A DNA stretch of 59,977 bases, taken from positions 1 through 59,977 of the forward strand of contig WQZB01000019.1 of NCBI GenBank assembly GCA_009780955.1, in the 5' to 3' direction. The stretch is from Polyangiaceae bacterium. Its GTDB lineage: Bacteria > Myxococcota_A > Polyangia > Polyangiales > Polyangiaceae. The notes beneath the pieces were generated by a model, which saw only the letters and a list, made by a program, of their open reading frames with translations, had not been told where the DNA came from and made no database searches. Numbering within the stretch: the first letter of the stretch is position 1; every line of letters begins with the position of its first letter. Made by a program: the position numbers and the translations under genes. Below, one piece after another: positions 26,446 to 35,499 of this stretch.

Positions 26446-29400
26446 GTGGCATCGCAGCATAATCGTCGAGATGCGCTCGATGCGCTCGCCATGTTTCATC
26501 CGGCGATCGGCGCATGGTTTCGCTCTTCGCTGGGCGAGCCAACGCGCGCACAGACCGACGCATGGCCACCCATCGCTCGCGGAGAGTCAACACTTCTCTT
26601 CGCGCCAACCGGGTCGGGCAAGACACTCGCGGCATTTCTCTGGGCAATCGACAAGCTTGTGCGCCGCACGAGCGGCCTGCCGTCTCGAGTGCTTTACATT
26701 TCGCCGCTCAAAGCCCTCGCCGTTGACATCGAACACAACCTCCGCGCGCCACTCGTGGGGATCGCCGAGGCCGCCAAATGCATTGGGCAACCGATTTGCG
26801 ACATCGTCGCCGCTGTGCGCACGGGCGATACCAAAGCCAGCGAGCGCACGAAAATGCGGAGAGTACCACCCGACATTCTCATTACGACGCCGGAGTCGCT
26901 TTACCTGCTTCTCACATCACGGCAGCGCGATCTGCTCGCTTCTGTCGACACCGTGATTGTCGACGAGATTCACCAGATGGTGCCAACCAAGCGTGGCGCA
27001 CATCTTTTTGTGTCACTCGAGAGGCTCGAGGCCCTGCGGCACGGACAGCCGCTACAGCGCATTGGCTTGTCCGCCACGCAAAAGCCGCTCGACGAAGTCG
27101 CACGCATGCTCGGCGGCTTTGAAACAAAGAGCAAGCGTGTACGCCCTACTCCAAGACCCGTCACGATCGTCGACGCGAACGCGAAAAAAGCAATCTCAAT
27201 CACCGTCGAGGCCCCGCCTCCCCTGCCCGACGCAATCCCCAACGCATCCGTAGGGGCGGCCCCCTGTGGCCGCCCTATACAAGGCGGGGGCAGGCACGGG
27301 GGCCTGCCCCTACCCGCAATCGCGAATAGCACGCGTCAAATCGAAAGCGGCGGAAGCGTCTGGCCCAAGATTCATGCGTACCTGATCGATCGCATTGGCA
27401 AGGCGCGCTCTACGATGATCTTCGTCAACAGCCGCAGGCTCGCCGAGCGGCTCGCAGCAGCCATCAACGATCGCGCGAATCGTGAGATCGCGCTAGCGCA
27501 TCACGGCTCGGTCGCGAAAGACACGCGGCGCATCATCGAAGAGCGTCTCAAGGCCGGCGAGCTCCCTGCCATCGTCGCCACATCGTCACTCGAACTCGGC
27601 ATCGACATGGGCGCGGTCGACCAGGTCATTCAGGTCGAGGCGCCGCCGTCGATTGCTTCGGGCATTCAGCGCATTGGCCGCGCGAGCCATCACGTTGGTG
27701 GAGTTCCAACCGGTGTGATCGTGCCCAAGCACCCGAGCGATCTGCTCGCGTGTGCAGCCGCCGCGGCAGGCATTGAAAGCGGCGATGTCGAAGAGACGTT
27801 CTACGCGCGAAGTCCACTCGATGTCCTCGCCCAGCAAATCGTGGCTATCGCGTCCATCGGCATCGCCAACGCAAGCCCCGATCGTGGAGGCAAGGAAAGC
27901 GATGAGCCGCGCGTGGAGACGAGCGTAGAGGCTCTCTGGGATCTGGTGCGAGGGGCCGCGCCCTTCGCAGAGCTGCCGCGCGCAAGTTTCGACAGCGTTC
28001 TTGATATGCTTTCAGGCCACAGCCAAGCTTGCGAATGGATCGATTTGCGCCCGCGCATCACGTGGGACCGAAAGCACGGCGTGATCCATTCGCGCCACGG
28101 CGCGCTTCGCCTGGCCATCCTCAACGGTGGCACCATCCCCGATCGCGGTCTTTTCGGCGTTTTTCTCGCGCAAGACGATGCGCCTGATGCACCTCCAACG
28201 GCGCCTACGAGCCGGAGCAGCCGGCGCGTTGGCGAGCTCGACGAAGAGATGGTTTTCGAGCTGCGCGAAGGCGAAGTCTTTTTGCTCGGCGCTTCGTCGT
28301 GGCGCACCGAGCGCATCGGCCACGAAAAAGTGATTGTGACGCCCGCCCCTGGCGTGGCGGGGAAAATGCCGTTTTGGCATGGCGACCGCGCAGGCAGGAG
28401 TTTCGCGTTCGGCATGCGCATTGGCAAGCTCGCTCGTGACATCGAACACCTAACTCCGCAAGCTGCACGCGCAATGCTCACGAGCGCGCACTGCCTCGAT
28501 GCGCGTTCGGCTGCATCGCTCGCCCACTACGTGCAAAGCCAGGCAAAGTCCTCGGGCGTTGTCCCCACCGATCGCACCTTGGTCGTGGAGCACGTCATGG
28601 GCGAACTCGGAGATCGGCGTATTTGTGTTCTTTCGCCGTTCGGCAACCGCGTTCACGCGCCATGGGCGATGGCGGTGCGCGCGAACCTGCGCGCAGCGGG
28701 CGCCGGGAATGTCGATGTATTGTACACTGATGACGGTCTCGTGCTGCGCCTTCCCGAAGGAGCCACACCACCATCGATTGACCTGCTTTTCCCCTCACCC
28801 GACGAGATCGCCGACATGGTCACGCGCGAGCTTGGTCAAACGTCGCTGTTCGCAGCGCGTTTCCGTGAAGCGGCCGCACGCGCGCTACTCTTGCCTCGGC
28901 GATCGTTCAAAAAGAGAACGCCGCTCTGGGCGCAGCGCAAACGTTCTTCCGATCTCTTGTCGGCCGTTAGCCACGATCCATCGTTTCCCATCGTCCTCGA
29001 AACGTACCGCGAGTGTTTGAAAGACACGTTCGACATGCCCGCGCTCACCGAAGTCCTTCGAAACGTTGCGTCGAAGAAGATCCGCATCTGTACGGTCGAC
29101 CGCCCCTACCCGTCGCCGTTCGCGGCATCCTTGCTCTTCTCTTTCGTCGGAAACTTCATCTACGACGCGGATGCCCCTGCAGCCGAGCGTCGCGCCCATG
29201 CGCTGACAATCGACCAGGGGCGCCTCTTCGAACTCCTTGGCGAAACCGAAGTCCGCAAGCTGCTCGACCCTGACGTACTCGTAGACTACGAGCGAAGTCT
29301 CTCTGGCATCGATCATCCACTTCGTCACGCCGATGCGCTCGCCGATTTGCTTCTCCGGCGCGGCGACATGAGCCAGAGCGAAATTGCTCTACACGCCGAA

Positions 29401-31137
29401 GATGCAGCCGCAGTCGGGCGTTGGTTGTCGCTTCTTCTGGCTGAAGGGCGCGCTCTTCGGGTGCGCATTGCAGGCGAAGTGCGATTCGTCGCCATCGAAG
29501 ACGCTGGGCGCTACCGGAGTGCTCTCGGCATTGCGATGGACCCGAGCGTGCCCGATGCGTTCGCTGCTCCGGTCGATGGATCCCTCACAAGCCTGATTGC
29601 CCGCCACGCGCGAACCCGCGGCCCCTTCACCGCGGCCGATCTCGCAAAGCGTTGGGCAATCAGCGAAAACGATGCACGCGCGGCGCTCGAGCCCCTTGCT
29701 CGAACCGGCAAAGTCGTACAAGGCGCATTTCGCACCACGCCCGCCGCACCAGGCACACCAGAATACTGCGATGCCGAGGTACTGCGCGCTCTGAAGCACA
29801 AAACACTCGCGAAACTTCGCAAGGCAATCCGCCCCGCGTCAGCGTCTGCGTTCGCTCGTTTTCTCTCGGCATGGCAAAATGTGATCTCCGTCGATGGGCG
29901 TGACAACAAAACCGATCTCATCAGCGCGATCGCGCAACTCGAAGGCTGCCCACTGCCTGCCTCGGTGCTCGAAACCGAGATTCTACCGGCGCGTGTCCCT
30001 GGCTACTGCCCGCACCACCTCGACATGCTGCTGGCATCAGGGAAAGTGGTGTGGGCAGGCATCGAGCCCATTGGCCATAGCGAAGGCCGCATTGCGCTCT
30101 ACCTCGCCGATCACGAAGCGCTGCTTGCGCGCGCGCCGGCCGACAGAAGCGAGCTACCGTGCAGTGCACTTCACGACAAGCTCCGCGAGCTACTGACTCG
30201 CCGTGGCGCGCTCTTCTTTGGCGAGATCGCGCGTGCGCTTGGTGCATTTCCGGCCGACGTACAGAATGCACTCTGGGATCTCGTTTGGGCAGGCGAAGTC
30301 ACCAACGACACGTTCGAACCCCTTCGCAGTCTTGGTATGCTTGGCATGAAAGACACGCGGAAAAGGCCTCATCGAGCACGTCGTCGGGTTGCACCAACGT
30401 CGCGATTCGAGCCGCGCGGCGGCGATGGCCGGTGGTCGCTCCGCCAAGCACGCTTGACACCTGCGGCGCCAACCGAACACTTCGCCGCCGTCGCGCGAGC
30501 GCTACTCGAACGCTACGGTGTCGTTTTGCGTGAAGCCGCGCAGGCCGAAGGGATCGCCGGTGGTTTTCCGCCGCTCTACGAGATCTATCGCACAATGGAA
30601 GATCAGGGTCGCGTGCGTCGAGGCTACTTCGTCGCCGATCGCGGCGCGCTTCAATTCGCACTACCTGGAGCCGCAGAACGATTGCGCGAGCCTTTGCCCG
30701 AAGACGAAAAGCTCGTGGTGCTCGCCGCGACCGATCCTGCCAATCCTTACGGTGCGCTACTGGCTTGGCCAAGCGCGCGTGGCCCACGCCCGCAGCGTGC
30801 GCCGGGCGCGCGCGTCGTGCTGTCGAGCGGAAGGCTTGTCGCGTGGCTTTCGCGCAGCGGCCGTCACCTTGCAACGTTTCTGTCGACGGGCGATCGCCAA
30901 GCACGTCAAACACCCGACGCGGCCGAAGCTCTTGCCAACGCGATGGATGCGATTGCGCAGAATGCGCAACGTGATGACCGCGCCATTTTCCTTGCCACAA
31001 TCGACGAATTTTCGGCGCCCGATAGCCCTTTTGTGCCTGCACTGCTTGCTCGCGGCTTCCGAAAACGCATGGGGCTGCTCGTCCGACTCGCCCATACAGA
31101 TGCGGGAGATCGCGGCGCGCTGGAAGACGAACGATGA
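26446..31137 (+). CDS. lhr: Lhr-type large DEAD/DEAH-box helicase
   Basis: The 1563-residue length fits full-length Lhr (E. coli about 1538), an ATP-dependent 3'-5' DNA translocase linked to repair. GTG 26446 is the assumed start; ATG 26491 is an alternative. Motifs: FAPTGSGKT (Walker A), [10 protein letters not shown] (DEVH-type box), LSATQKP (motif III), [12 protein letters not shown] (motif IV), [10 protein letters not shown] (motif V) and QRIGRASHH (motif VI). The C-terminal 700 residues are the large Lhr extension with winged-helix and accessory domains. A type-C/B repeat (27250-27351) is translated in frame at about residues 268-302, in a linker between the two RecA-like domains. It overlaps the next gene by 4 bp. 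Confidence 0.92.
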   Translation: MASQHNRRDALDALAMFHPAIGAWFRSSLGEPTRAQTDAWPPIARGESTLLFAPTGSGKTLAAFLWAIDKLVRRTSGLPSRVLYISPLKALAVDIEHNLRAPLVGIAEAAKCIGQPICDIVAAVRTGDTKASERTKMRRVPPDILITTPESLYLLLTSRQRDLLASVDTVIVDEIHQMVPTKRGAHLFVSLERLEALRHGQPLQRIGLSATQKPLDEVARMLGGFETKSKRVRPTPRPVTIVDANAKKAISITVEAPPPLPDAIPNASVGAAPCGRPIQGGGRHGGLPLPAIANSTRQIESGGSVWPKIHAYLIDRIGKARSTMIFVNSRRLAERLAAAINDRANREIALAHHGSVAKDTRRIIEERLKAGELPAIVATSSLELGIDMGAVDQVIQVEAPPSIASGIQRIGRASHHVGGVPTGVIVPKHPSDLLACAAAAAGIESGDVEETFYARSPLDVLAQQIVAIASIGIANASPDRGGKESDEPRVETSVEALWDLVRGAAPFAELPRASFDSVLDMLSGHSQACEWIDLRPRITWDRKHGVIHSRHGALRLAILNGGTIPDRGLFGVFLAQDDAPDAPPTAPTSRSSRRVGELDEEMVFELREGEVFLLGASSWRTERIGHEKVIVTPAPGVAGKMPFWHGDRAGRSFAFGMRIGKLARDIEHLTPQAARAMLTSAHCLDARSAASLAHYVQSQAKSSGVVPTDRTLVVEHVMGELGDRRICVLSPFGNRVHAPWAMAVRANLRAAGAGNVDVLYTDDGLVLRLPEGATPPSIDLLFPSPDEIADMVTRELGQTSLFAARFREAAARALLLPRRSFKKRTPLWAQRKRSSDLLSAVSHDPSFPIVLETYRECLKDTFDMPALTEVLRNVASKKIRICTVDRPYPSPFAASLLFSFVGNFIYDADAPAAERRAHALTIDQGRLFELLGETEVRKLLDPDVLVDYERSLSGIDHPLRHADALADLLLRRGDMSQSEIALHAEDAAAVGRWLSLLLAEGRALRVRIAGEVRFVAIEDAGRYRSALGIAMDPSVPDAFAAPVDGSLTSLIARHARTRGPFTAADLAKRWAISENDARAALEPLARTGKVVQGAFRTTPAAPGTPEYCDAEVLRALKHKTLAKLRKAIRPASASAFARFLSAWQNVISVDGRDNKTDLISAIAQLEGCPLPASVLETEILPARVPGYCPHHLDMLLASGKVVWAGIEPIGHSEGRIALYLADHEALLARAPADRSELPCSALHDKLRELLTRRGALFFGEIARALGAFPADVQNALWDLVWAGEVTNDTFEPLRSLGMLGMKDTRKRPHRARRRVAPTSRFEPRGGDGRWSLRQARLTPAAPTEHFAAVARALLERYGVVLREAAQAEGIAGGFPPLYEIYRTMEDQGRVRRGYFVADRGALQFALPGAAERLREPLPEDEKLVVLAATDPANPYGALLAWPSARGPRPQRAPGARVVLSSGRLVAWLSRSGRHLATFLSTGDRQARQTPDAAEALANAMDAIAQNAQRDDRAIFLATIDEFSAPDSPFVPALLARGFRKRMGLLVRLAHTDAGDRGALEDER
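27250..27351. repeat. Composite type-C/type-B repeat, in frame inside lhr
   Basis: The first hairpin starts GTAGGGGCGGCC (27250-27277, pairing with GGCCGCCC). The second, at 27286-27313, pairs GGGGGCAGGC with GCCTGCCCC and ends in CCTAC. The type-B end CGCGTCAAATCGAAAGCGG is at 27332-27350. About 34 codons are read through without a stop. Confidence 0.85.
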
Positions 31138-31667
31138 GCCGCACCGAAGCCTTCTTGAATGAAATCCGCGCGGAGTTTCCTTCGTTCCGTATCGAGAAGA
31201 AACGTTCGAGCAACCTGCAAGTAGCCATCCATATTGCGCTCGCAGGGATCACATTCGGCGGCCAACGGATGTATCTTACACATTATCATACGGTGCTCTT
31301 CGACGTTCTTTGGACAGCCGACGCGTGGGACACGATGAGCGACGACGAGCGCTACATCCTGTTACGCCACGAGCGCGTGCACCTGCGCCAAAGGCGGCGT
31401 ATGGGCGACGTGCCGATGGCGTTGGTCTATCTCCTACTGCCGTTGCCGCTTTTCGTTGCGTGGGGTCGCGCTCGCATCGAGTGGGAAGCGTACGTGGAAA
31501 CCATCCGCGCCACCGCCGAAATCCACGGCATTGAAGCGGCTGCCAGGCTCCGCGAAGTCATCGTGCGTCGCTTCGTTGGCCCCGACTACGGCTGGATGTG
31601 GCCGTTCCCGAAAACCATCCACCGCTGGTTCGACGAAGCTTTAGCCAACATCCGCGCCGACCGTTAG
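31134..31667 (+). CDS. Conserved hypothetical protein with an HERVH motif
   Basis: The 177-residue protein overlaps the end of lhr by ATGA, so it is translationally coupled to the helicase. It carries LLRHERVHLRQRRRMGD, an HxxxH-type motif close to the HExxH of zinc metallopeptidases, followed by a membrane helix (MALVYLLLPLPLFVAWG) and EWEAYVETIRATAEI, whose Glu could be a third metal ligand. The C-terminus contains RRFVGPDYGWMWPFPKT. This arrangement recalls small M48/M56-like or DUF-class membrane peptidases, but activity is not established. A possible role with Lhr is unknown. Its TAG stop is 3 nt before a type-C repeat. Confidence 0.65.
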   Translation: MSRTEAFLNEIRAEFPSFRIEKKRSSNLQVAIHIALAGITFGGQRMYLTHYHTVLFDVLWTADAWDTMSDDERYILLRHERVHLRQRRRMGDVPMALVYLLLPLPLFVAWGRARIEWEAYVETIRATAEIHGIEAAARLREVIVRRFVGPDYGWMWPFPKTIHRWFDEALANIRADR

Positions 31668-31670
31668 CAA

Positions 31671-31759
31671 GTAGGGGCGCGATTCATCGCGCCCTCGGAA
31701 TCGGCCAATGCCATGGATTCCAAAATGCCGCGGTCGGGCGCCATGAATGGCGCCCCTAC
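31671..31759. repeat. Type-C repeat between convergent genes
   Basis: Two outward-facing hairpins: GTAGGGGCGCGATTCATCGC at the left (arms GGGCGCGAT/ATCGCGCCC) and GGGCGCCATGAATGGCGCCC at the right, ending CCTAC. The linker contains GGAATC/GATTCC pairs. The right arm gives the TAG stop (31756-31758) of the minus-strand lipoprotein gene. Confidence 0.85.
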
Positions 31760-32337
31760 TTTGGCCTGGAAAAGACCTGAACGCCAATGCGCCCCATGCC
31801 CTGCTTTGCCACCACGTCGAGCCTGTATGGGAGAGGGACCGGCAAGATTGGGCACTGCGCGTTGGCCTTGCCCCTTCCGATGATGGGCATGTTCTTGTCT
31901 TTCGCCCCCGACGCACCAGCCTGAATGTTGAGCGGCTGCGCCATGAGCTTCATGTCAAGCTCGGTAACTTGGCCTGGCGGGGAATAGGCAATGAACGTGT
32001 AACACTGGTTTGGTTGCAGCGTGACCACCATGCTGAAGCTCCCGCCTGGCTGAAGCGTTGCGCGCCCAACCTGACCTTCGGGGCTCATTGATGGAGCGGA
32101 GTGTACTGCTTGGGCTCGAATCGCAAGATCGATGGCACCATCGATAATGGTTTCAAGCGAGCCCATGCCCGCGTCGAACCCGCCGGGGGGTGCATTGGGG
32201 TCGCCATTCCATGCCGCGCCCGCATCGGGCGCCAGGTACGGCGTGGCTGGCGGTGGCTGATCCTTCGAGCAAGCAATAGGCAGTGTGACTATCGCGGTTG
32301 CTGCAAAAACCACGAACGGCAGAGGCATTTTGCGCAT
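31756..32337 (-). CDS. Lipoprotein with a C-terminal domain shared with the gene at 59021
   Basis: It starts at ATG 32337 (MRKMPLPFVVFAATAIV) and has a lipobox-like TLPIACS, so about 193 residues with a lipid-anchored Cys. A Pro/Ala/Gly/Asp linker follows. Residues 80-193 form a beta-rich domain with TLQPNQCYTFIAYSP, GKANAQCPILP and a final GVQVFS strand. The same pattern (FQPGRCYTLVAQG, SNCQRP, AQLYS) is found in the lipoprotein at the window's right end, so the two are paralogues; the two Cys may form a disulphide. Function is unknown. It is divergent from another lipoprotein 100 bp away. The TAG stop is provided by the type-C repeat arm. Confidence 0.7.
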   Translation of the reverse strand: MRKMPLPFVVFAATAIVTLPIACSKDQPPPATPYLAPDAGAAWNGDPNAPPGGFDAGMGSLETIIDGAIDLAIRAQAVHSAPSMSPEGQVGRATLQPGGSFSMVVTLQPNQCYTFIAYSPPGQVTELDMKLMAQPLNIQAGASGAKDKNMPIIGRGKANAQCPILPVPLPYRLDVVAKQGMGRIGVQVFSRPK

Positions 32338-32437
32338 GGTATGAAGCGTTATCTTATCTTCTTTTTCTTTTTTTTTGTGAATTGCGCGATTGTCATTTTC
32401 CACGAAAGTACAGACGAATCTTGTAGGGTGAAGCGTC

Positions 32438-32896
32438 ATGCGCCTGTCGCCTCGCCGTTGCCTGTTTGCGTTTGCCATCTTCAGCGTGCTGCCGCTGCTC
32501 GTCGCCTGCCCGAAGAAGCAAGAGCCCGTGCCCGACGCTGCACCGCCTCCACCACCACCGCAACCGGTTGTCGAGGAAGATGCGGCCGTCACGGTCCTCG
32601 AGCCAATCGCTGAAGACGCCGATACAGATGGCGATGCCGATGCTGACGCCGCAAAAGCAACCGGCCCCGCTGTTCCCACCAACGTCCAGCGCCTCAAAAT
32701 GTGCTGCCAGCAGCTGCGTGTTCAGGCCAAGGCTTTGGGCGCGTCACCCGAAGCCGCCATGCTCAAAAATGCTGCTGCGCAGTGCGATGCAACCGCGGCG
32801 CAGTTCGGCAAGAGCGGCGGCTCAGCCCCTGAGCTCGGCATGATCAAAACGCTTCTCGCGGGTCGAAACGTGCCGCCCGTGTGCTCCAGATTTTAG
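32438..32896 (+). CDS. Small lipoprotein with Pro-rich and Asp-rich linker
   Basis: The 152-residue protein has a signal peptide ending in LLVAC, a standard lipobox. A Pro-rich segment and an acidic, Asp/Ala-rich segment (EDADTDGDADADA) act as a tether. The C-terminal domain (90-152) is helical with LKMCCQQLRVQ, AAAQCDAT and PPVCSRF, giving four Cys. This pattern, an anchored, disulphide-containing small helical module, is common in myxobacterial lipoproteins of unknown function. It is divergent from the lipoprotein at 31756-32337 and 9 bp from the end of thiL (tail-to-tail). Confidence 0.7.
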   Translation: MRLSPRRCLFAFAIFSVLPLLVACPKKQEPVPDAAPPPPPPQPVVEEDAAVTVLEPIAEDADTDGDADADAAKATGPAVPTNVQRLKMCCQQLRVQAKALGASPEAAMLKNAAAQCDATAAQFGKSGGSAPELGMIKTLLAGRNVPPVCSRF

Positions 32897-32905
32897 GGCT
32901 GTTAA

Positions 32906-33865
32906 TCAGCCAAAATGATCGAAGCCATATGGCTCCACTTCGCGCGTTCCAGAAGGTCCGCGAACCATCACGCATGGCTTTTTGCCTGGGCTGACCGGTT
33001 CGACAACACCAACACACGAAAAGCCATCCATGGGCACATCGCTCGCTACGAGAAGCGCGTAGTCCTCGCCTCCGTAAAGCGCCAAGCTCAAAGGATCACG
33101 GCCCAACACGTCGGCTGCTGCGAGCAATTTCGGACCAACGTGGGTAACAAGCTTTTCGGCGTCGAAGACGAGCCGAACACCGCTTGCTCGTGCAATGTGT
33201 GACGCGTCGCGCACCAGGCCATCGGAGATGTCGATGGCCGCATGCGCATGCCCTTTCTGCGCGAATGCGGCAAGCATTCGGCCGTCGGCAATGCGTGCGC
33301 GAGGTCGTCGCCATGCCTCGAGACACGGCGCAATACGTGCATCTTGCACGCCATGAAGAAGCGCGAGCAACCCGGCACCAGCAAGCCCCACGTCGCCAGC
33401 GAGTAAGAGGAGATCGCCGGCGCGTGCACCGCTGCGCAGAACAGGATGCGTTGCCCGGCCAACGAGCGTTGTCGTCACGGACGTCTCTGTGCCGCGCGCA
33501 AGGTTTCCGCCGACGATTGGCGCGCCAACGTCGCGTGCGGCATCGGCTTGCCCTGTTGATAGGGCGCCTACCGCCTCGTCATCGACCGACAGCGGCAGCA
33601 CCAGCGACGAGAGCGCCGCAACAGGCTCGGCGCCCATGGCTGCCAGATCGCTTGCGGCCGCCATGAAGCTTCGAAAGCCAACGTCGTAGAAGCTTGCCCA
33701 CTCGACGCGAAAATGGATACGGTCGACCTGCGCGTCGACGGTCCACACGAGCGAGCCCGCGAAACCCTCGAGAACCGCCGCGTCATCGCCAATTCCGACA
33801 CGCACAGCGGGGCCGCCAACGCCAAAGCGTGCAGCAAGATGAGCGATGCGTTCGAGCTCGTTCAT
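32906..33865 (-). CDS. thiL: Thiamine-monophosphate kinase
   Basis: ThiL phosphorylates thiamine monophosphate to the active cofactor thiamine pyrophosphate. The 319-residue length is typical (about 320-330). Signature pieces are GIGDDAAVLEG near residue 25, VDAQVDRIHFR, AASDLAAMGAEP around 70, IVGGNLARG, and later AAIDISDGLVRD and YGGEDYALLVA, which are the ATP and metal-binding Asp-rich segments of the AIRS/PurM-like fold. It is a lone gene, with no other thiamine genes visible. The start at ATG 33865 directly gives the normal MNELERIAHLAARFG opening. Upstream is a long non-coding stretch. Confidence 0.95.
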   Translation of the reverse strand: MNELERIAHLAARFGVGGPAVRVGIGDDAAVLEGFAGSLVWTVDAQVDRIHFRVEWASFYDVGFRSFMAAASDLAAMGAEPVAALSSLVLPLSVDDEAVGALSTGQADAARDVGAPIVGGNLARGTETSVTTTLVGRATHPVLRSGARAGDLLLLAGDVGLAGAGLLALLHGVQDARIAPCLEAWRRPRARIADGRMLAAFAQKGHAHAAIDISDGLVRDASHIARASGVRLVFDAEKLVTHVGPKLLAAADVLGRDPLSLALYGGEDYALLVASDVPMDGFSCVGVVEPVSPGKKPCVMVRGPSGTREVEPYGFDHFG

Positions 33866-34333
33866 ACGGTTTTTTTAGCGTCTTTGTCGTCGTGTGAGGA
33901 AAATTGCGAAGCCTGGGAACAGAACGCGCGAGCCGGTTGTAAGAAAACCATGAAGGCAACGCGAGGCTCTGCAAGAAAGGGGGTTTTTAGCGTTTTTGTT
34001 ACTTGTTTTTGTCACGTTTTGCCGAGGATCGCACATTACTCGAGCGTCGCGCCCTTCGTTCCTTGACGCATTCATTCGCTGTTTTCCGTATCCTCATTTT
34101 TCATCCCGTATCCATCCTATCTGTATTGTTTGGCAATTTGTATTCTCGTCCCCGCCCTTTTCGTGACCGTTTTCCGATCCTCCCACGGAGAATGGCCGCG
34201 AAAAGGGCAAATTCTCACACTCTGGAGGTGTCACAGAACCGCATTACTCAGATTGATTGTTCCGAATCAAATCAGCTCCCGGCGCGAGATCAAGAACGCG
34301 ACCCGGGAGCTTGTCTTTTGTCCCGTAGGAGTT
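33866..34333. other. Intergenic region, AT-richer, possible small RNA or leader
   Basis: About 470 bp without a convincing gene. The composition is noticeably lower in GC. A small frame (ATG about 34192, 52 codons, GGAGA just upstream) ends inside the adjacent type-D repeat and matches no family I recognise. TTGACG at 34059-34064 could be a -35 box, but a matching -10 is unclear. A GC hairpin near 34275-34312 followed by TGTCTTTT looks like an intrinsic terminator, so a small transcript may exist here. Confidence 0.4.
34275..34320 (+). terminator. Possible intrinsic terminator
   Basis: Perfect 9-bp arms AGCTCCCGG (34275-34283) and CCGGGAGCT (34304-34312) with a 20-nt loop, then TGTCTTTT. The long loop and short T-run make it weak, but it lies at the end of an unexplained AT-rich stretch, which suits the 3' end of a small RNA. 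Confidence 0.35.
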
Positions 34334-34508
34334 TCTTAGCAGCCTGCTAGTGCCGTTCAGCAAAAGTTCGGCCAGAGGCCGAACACGCTGCTTCGCAGCG
34401 CCCGAACGGCCCTAGTTTTGTTCATGGGGGCTCCGCCCCCCGACCCCCGAAGCCGCTCCCGCGGCTTCTCCTAGCAGGCTGCTGAAAAAGTTTTCAGCAG
34501 CCTGCTAG
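34334..34508. repeat. Type-D multi-hairpin repeat
   Basis: Starts with TAGCAGCCTGCTAG and ends with a perfect hairpin of 18-bp arms (CTAGCAGGCTGCTGAAAA at 34471-34488, 2-nt loop, complement at 34491-34508). Inside are the GC hairpins TTCGGCCAGAGGCCGAA, GCTGCTTCGCAGC, GGGGGCTCCGCCCCC and GAAGCCGCTCCCGCGGCTTC. CAGCAGCCTGCTAG-type ends are, from memory, common in bacterial MITE-like repeats. It lies 30 bp before the M48 protease gene. Confidence 0.75.
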
Positions 34509-34538
34509 ATTGTCGCTACTCACGCTGAAAGAGGAATT

Positions 34539-35429
34539 ATGGCCGAAGCCCCCACGCTCGATTTCAATGCCTTCGTGACTCGCAAGAAGGCCGAGCATGT
34601 TGGCGGCGCTCAAGAGGGCGAGCACGACTATTCCTATGTGCTCGACAGGCAAACGCGCGCCACATTTGAGCACGCCAAAGCCGTCGAGCTCGCCGTGGCA
34701 AGCACAGTGCGCATGTACAAGCAGGTTTGGCGCGGGCAGCTTCTGGGCAACGCCGTGCGCGTGTCCGATCGGCAGTTTCCACGCATTCACGGCATTGTGA
34801 ACGAATGCGCCGAAACACTCGGCATTCATGTGCCTCAAGTTTACATCGTCAATAACCCTACCCTCAACGCCGCCACGTACGGCACCGACGATGAATCGTT
34901 CGTCATGGTGCACTCTGCACTTGTCGATCATTATTCGGACGAAGAATTGCGCACCGTGCTCGGCCACGAATGCGGGCACATCCACAACAAGCACGTCGTT
35001 TACCTGACAACGCTGCACTACCTGAAACTCGTGGCGCAGGCTTACCTCGGCGTGCTCGTTGCCCCGGCCATGCTGCCGCTCAACGCGTGGTCGCGCCGTG
35101 CGGAGATCACCTGCGATCGCGCGGGCATGCTCTGCGCAAAAAACGAGCATGTGGCGGCCCGCGCCCTCACCAAGCTCGTACTCGGCTCGCACAAGCTTTA
35201 CGACGAGTTCAACATCGAAGCGTTCCTCGAACAATACGAGGAAGGCAAAGACGGTATTGGCCGGTATATGGAGGCCTTTGCTTCGCACCCGTACCTGCCG
35301 AAGCGCGTGCTTGCCATGCGTATCTTCGGCGAGAGCAGCCTTTATCGACAGCGCATTGGAAGCGGAACGGGCTTGACCATGGAACAAGTTGACGAGCGCG
35401 TAAAAGCACTGCTCAAAGGCGACGCGTAG
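34539..35429 (+). CDS. M48-family zinc metallopeptidase
   Basis: The 296-residue protein has the zinc motif GHECGHIHN at about residue 145, with the third ligand Glu in RRAEITCDRAG around 190, as in M48 (Ste24/HtpX/Oma1) peptidases. Unlike HtpX it has no N-terminal membrane helices; one hydrophobic segment (LKLVAQAYLGVLVAPAMLPL) follows the motif. Residues 1-60 are polar. It lies 70 bp before the dynamin-like GTPase gene on the same strand, so an operon is likely, suggesting a shared role in membrane quality control or remodelling (inference). A small AGAGGAA stands 8 nt before the ATG. Confidence 0.85.
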   Translation: MAEAPTLDFNAFVTRKKAEHVGGAQEGEHDYSYVLDRQTRATFEHAKAVELAVASTVRMYKQVWRGQLLGNAVRVSDRQFPRIHGIVNECAETLGIHVPQVYIVNNPTLNAATYGTDDESFVMVHSALVDHYSDEELRTVLGHECGHIHNKHVVYLTTLHYLKLVAQAYLGVLVAPAMLPLNAWSRRAEITCDRAGMLCAKNEHVAARALTKLVLGSHKLYDEFNIEAFLEQYEEGKDGIGRYMEAFASHPYLPKRVLAMRIFGESSLYRQRIGSGTGLTMEQVDERVKALLKGDA

Positions 35430-35499
35430 CGCGGGCTTGACCGCTTTCGATTCGATGCGGTCTCTTTCTCGCTCGGAAAGAACTCGGAAAGAAGAAGAT

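Noticed and set aside
34192..34350. 52-codon frame with GGAGA upstream
   Set aside because: It runs into the type-D repeat for its stop and resembles no family; kept only as a note in the intergenic entry.
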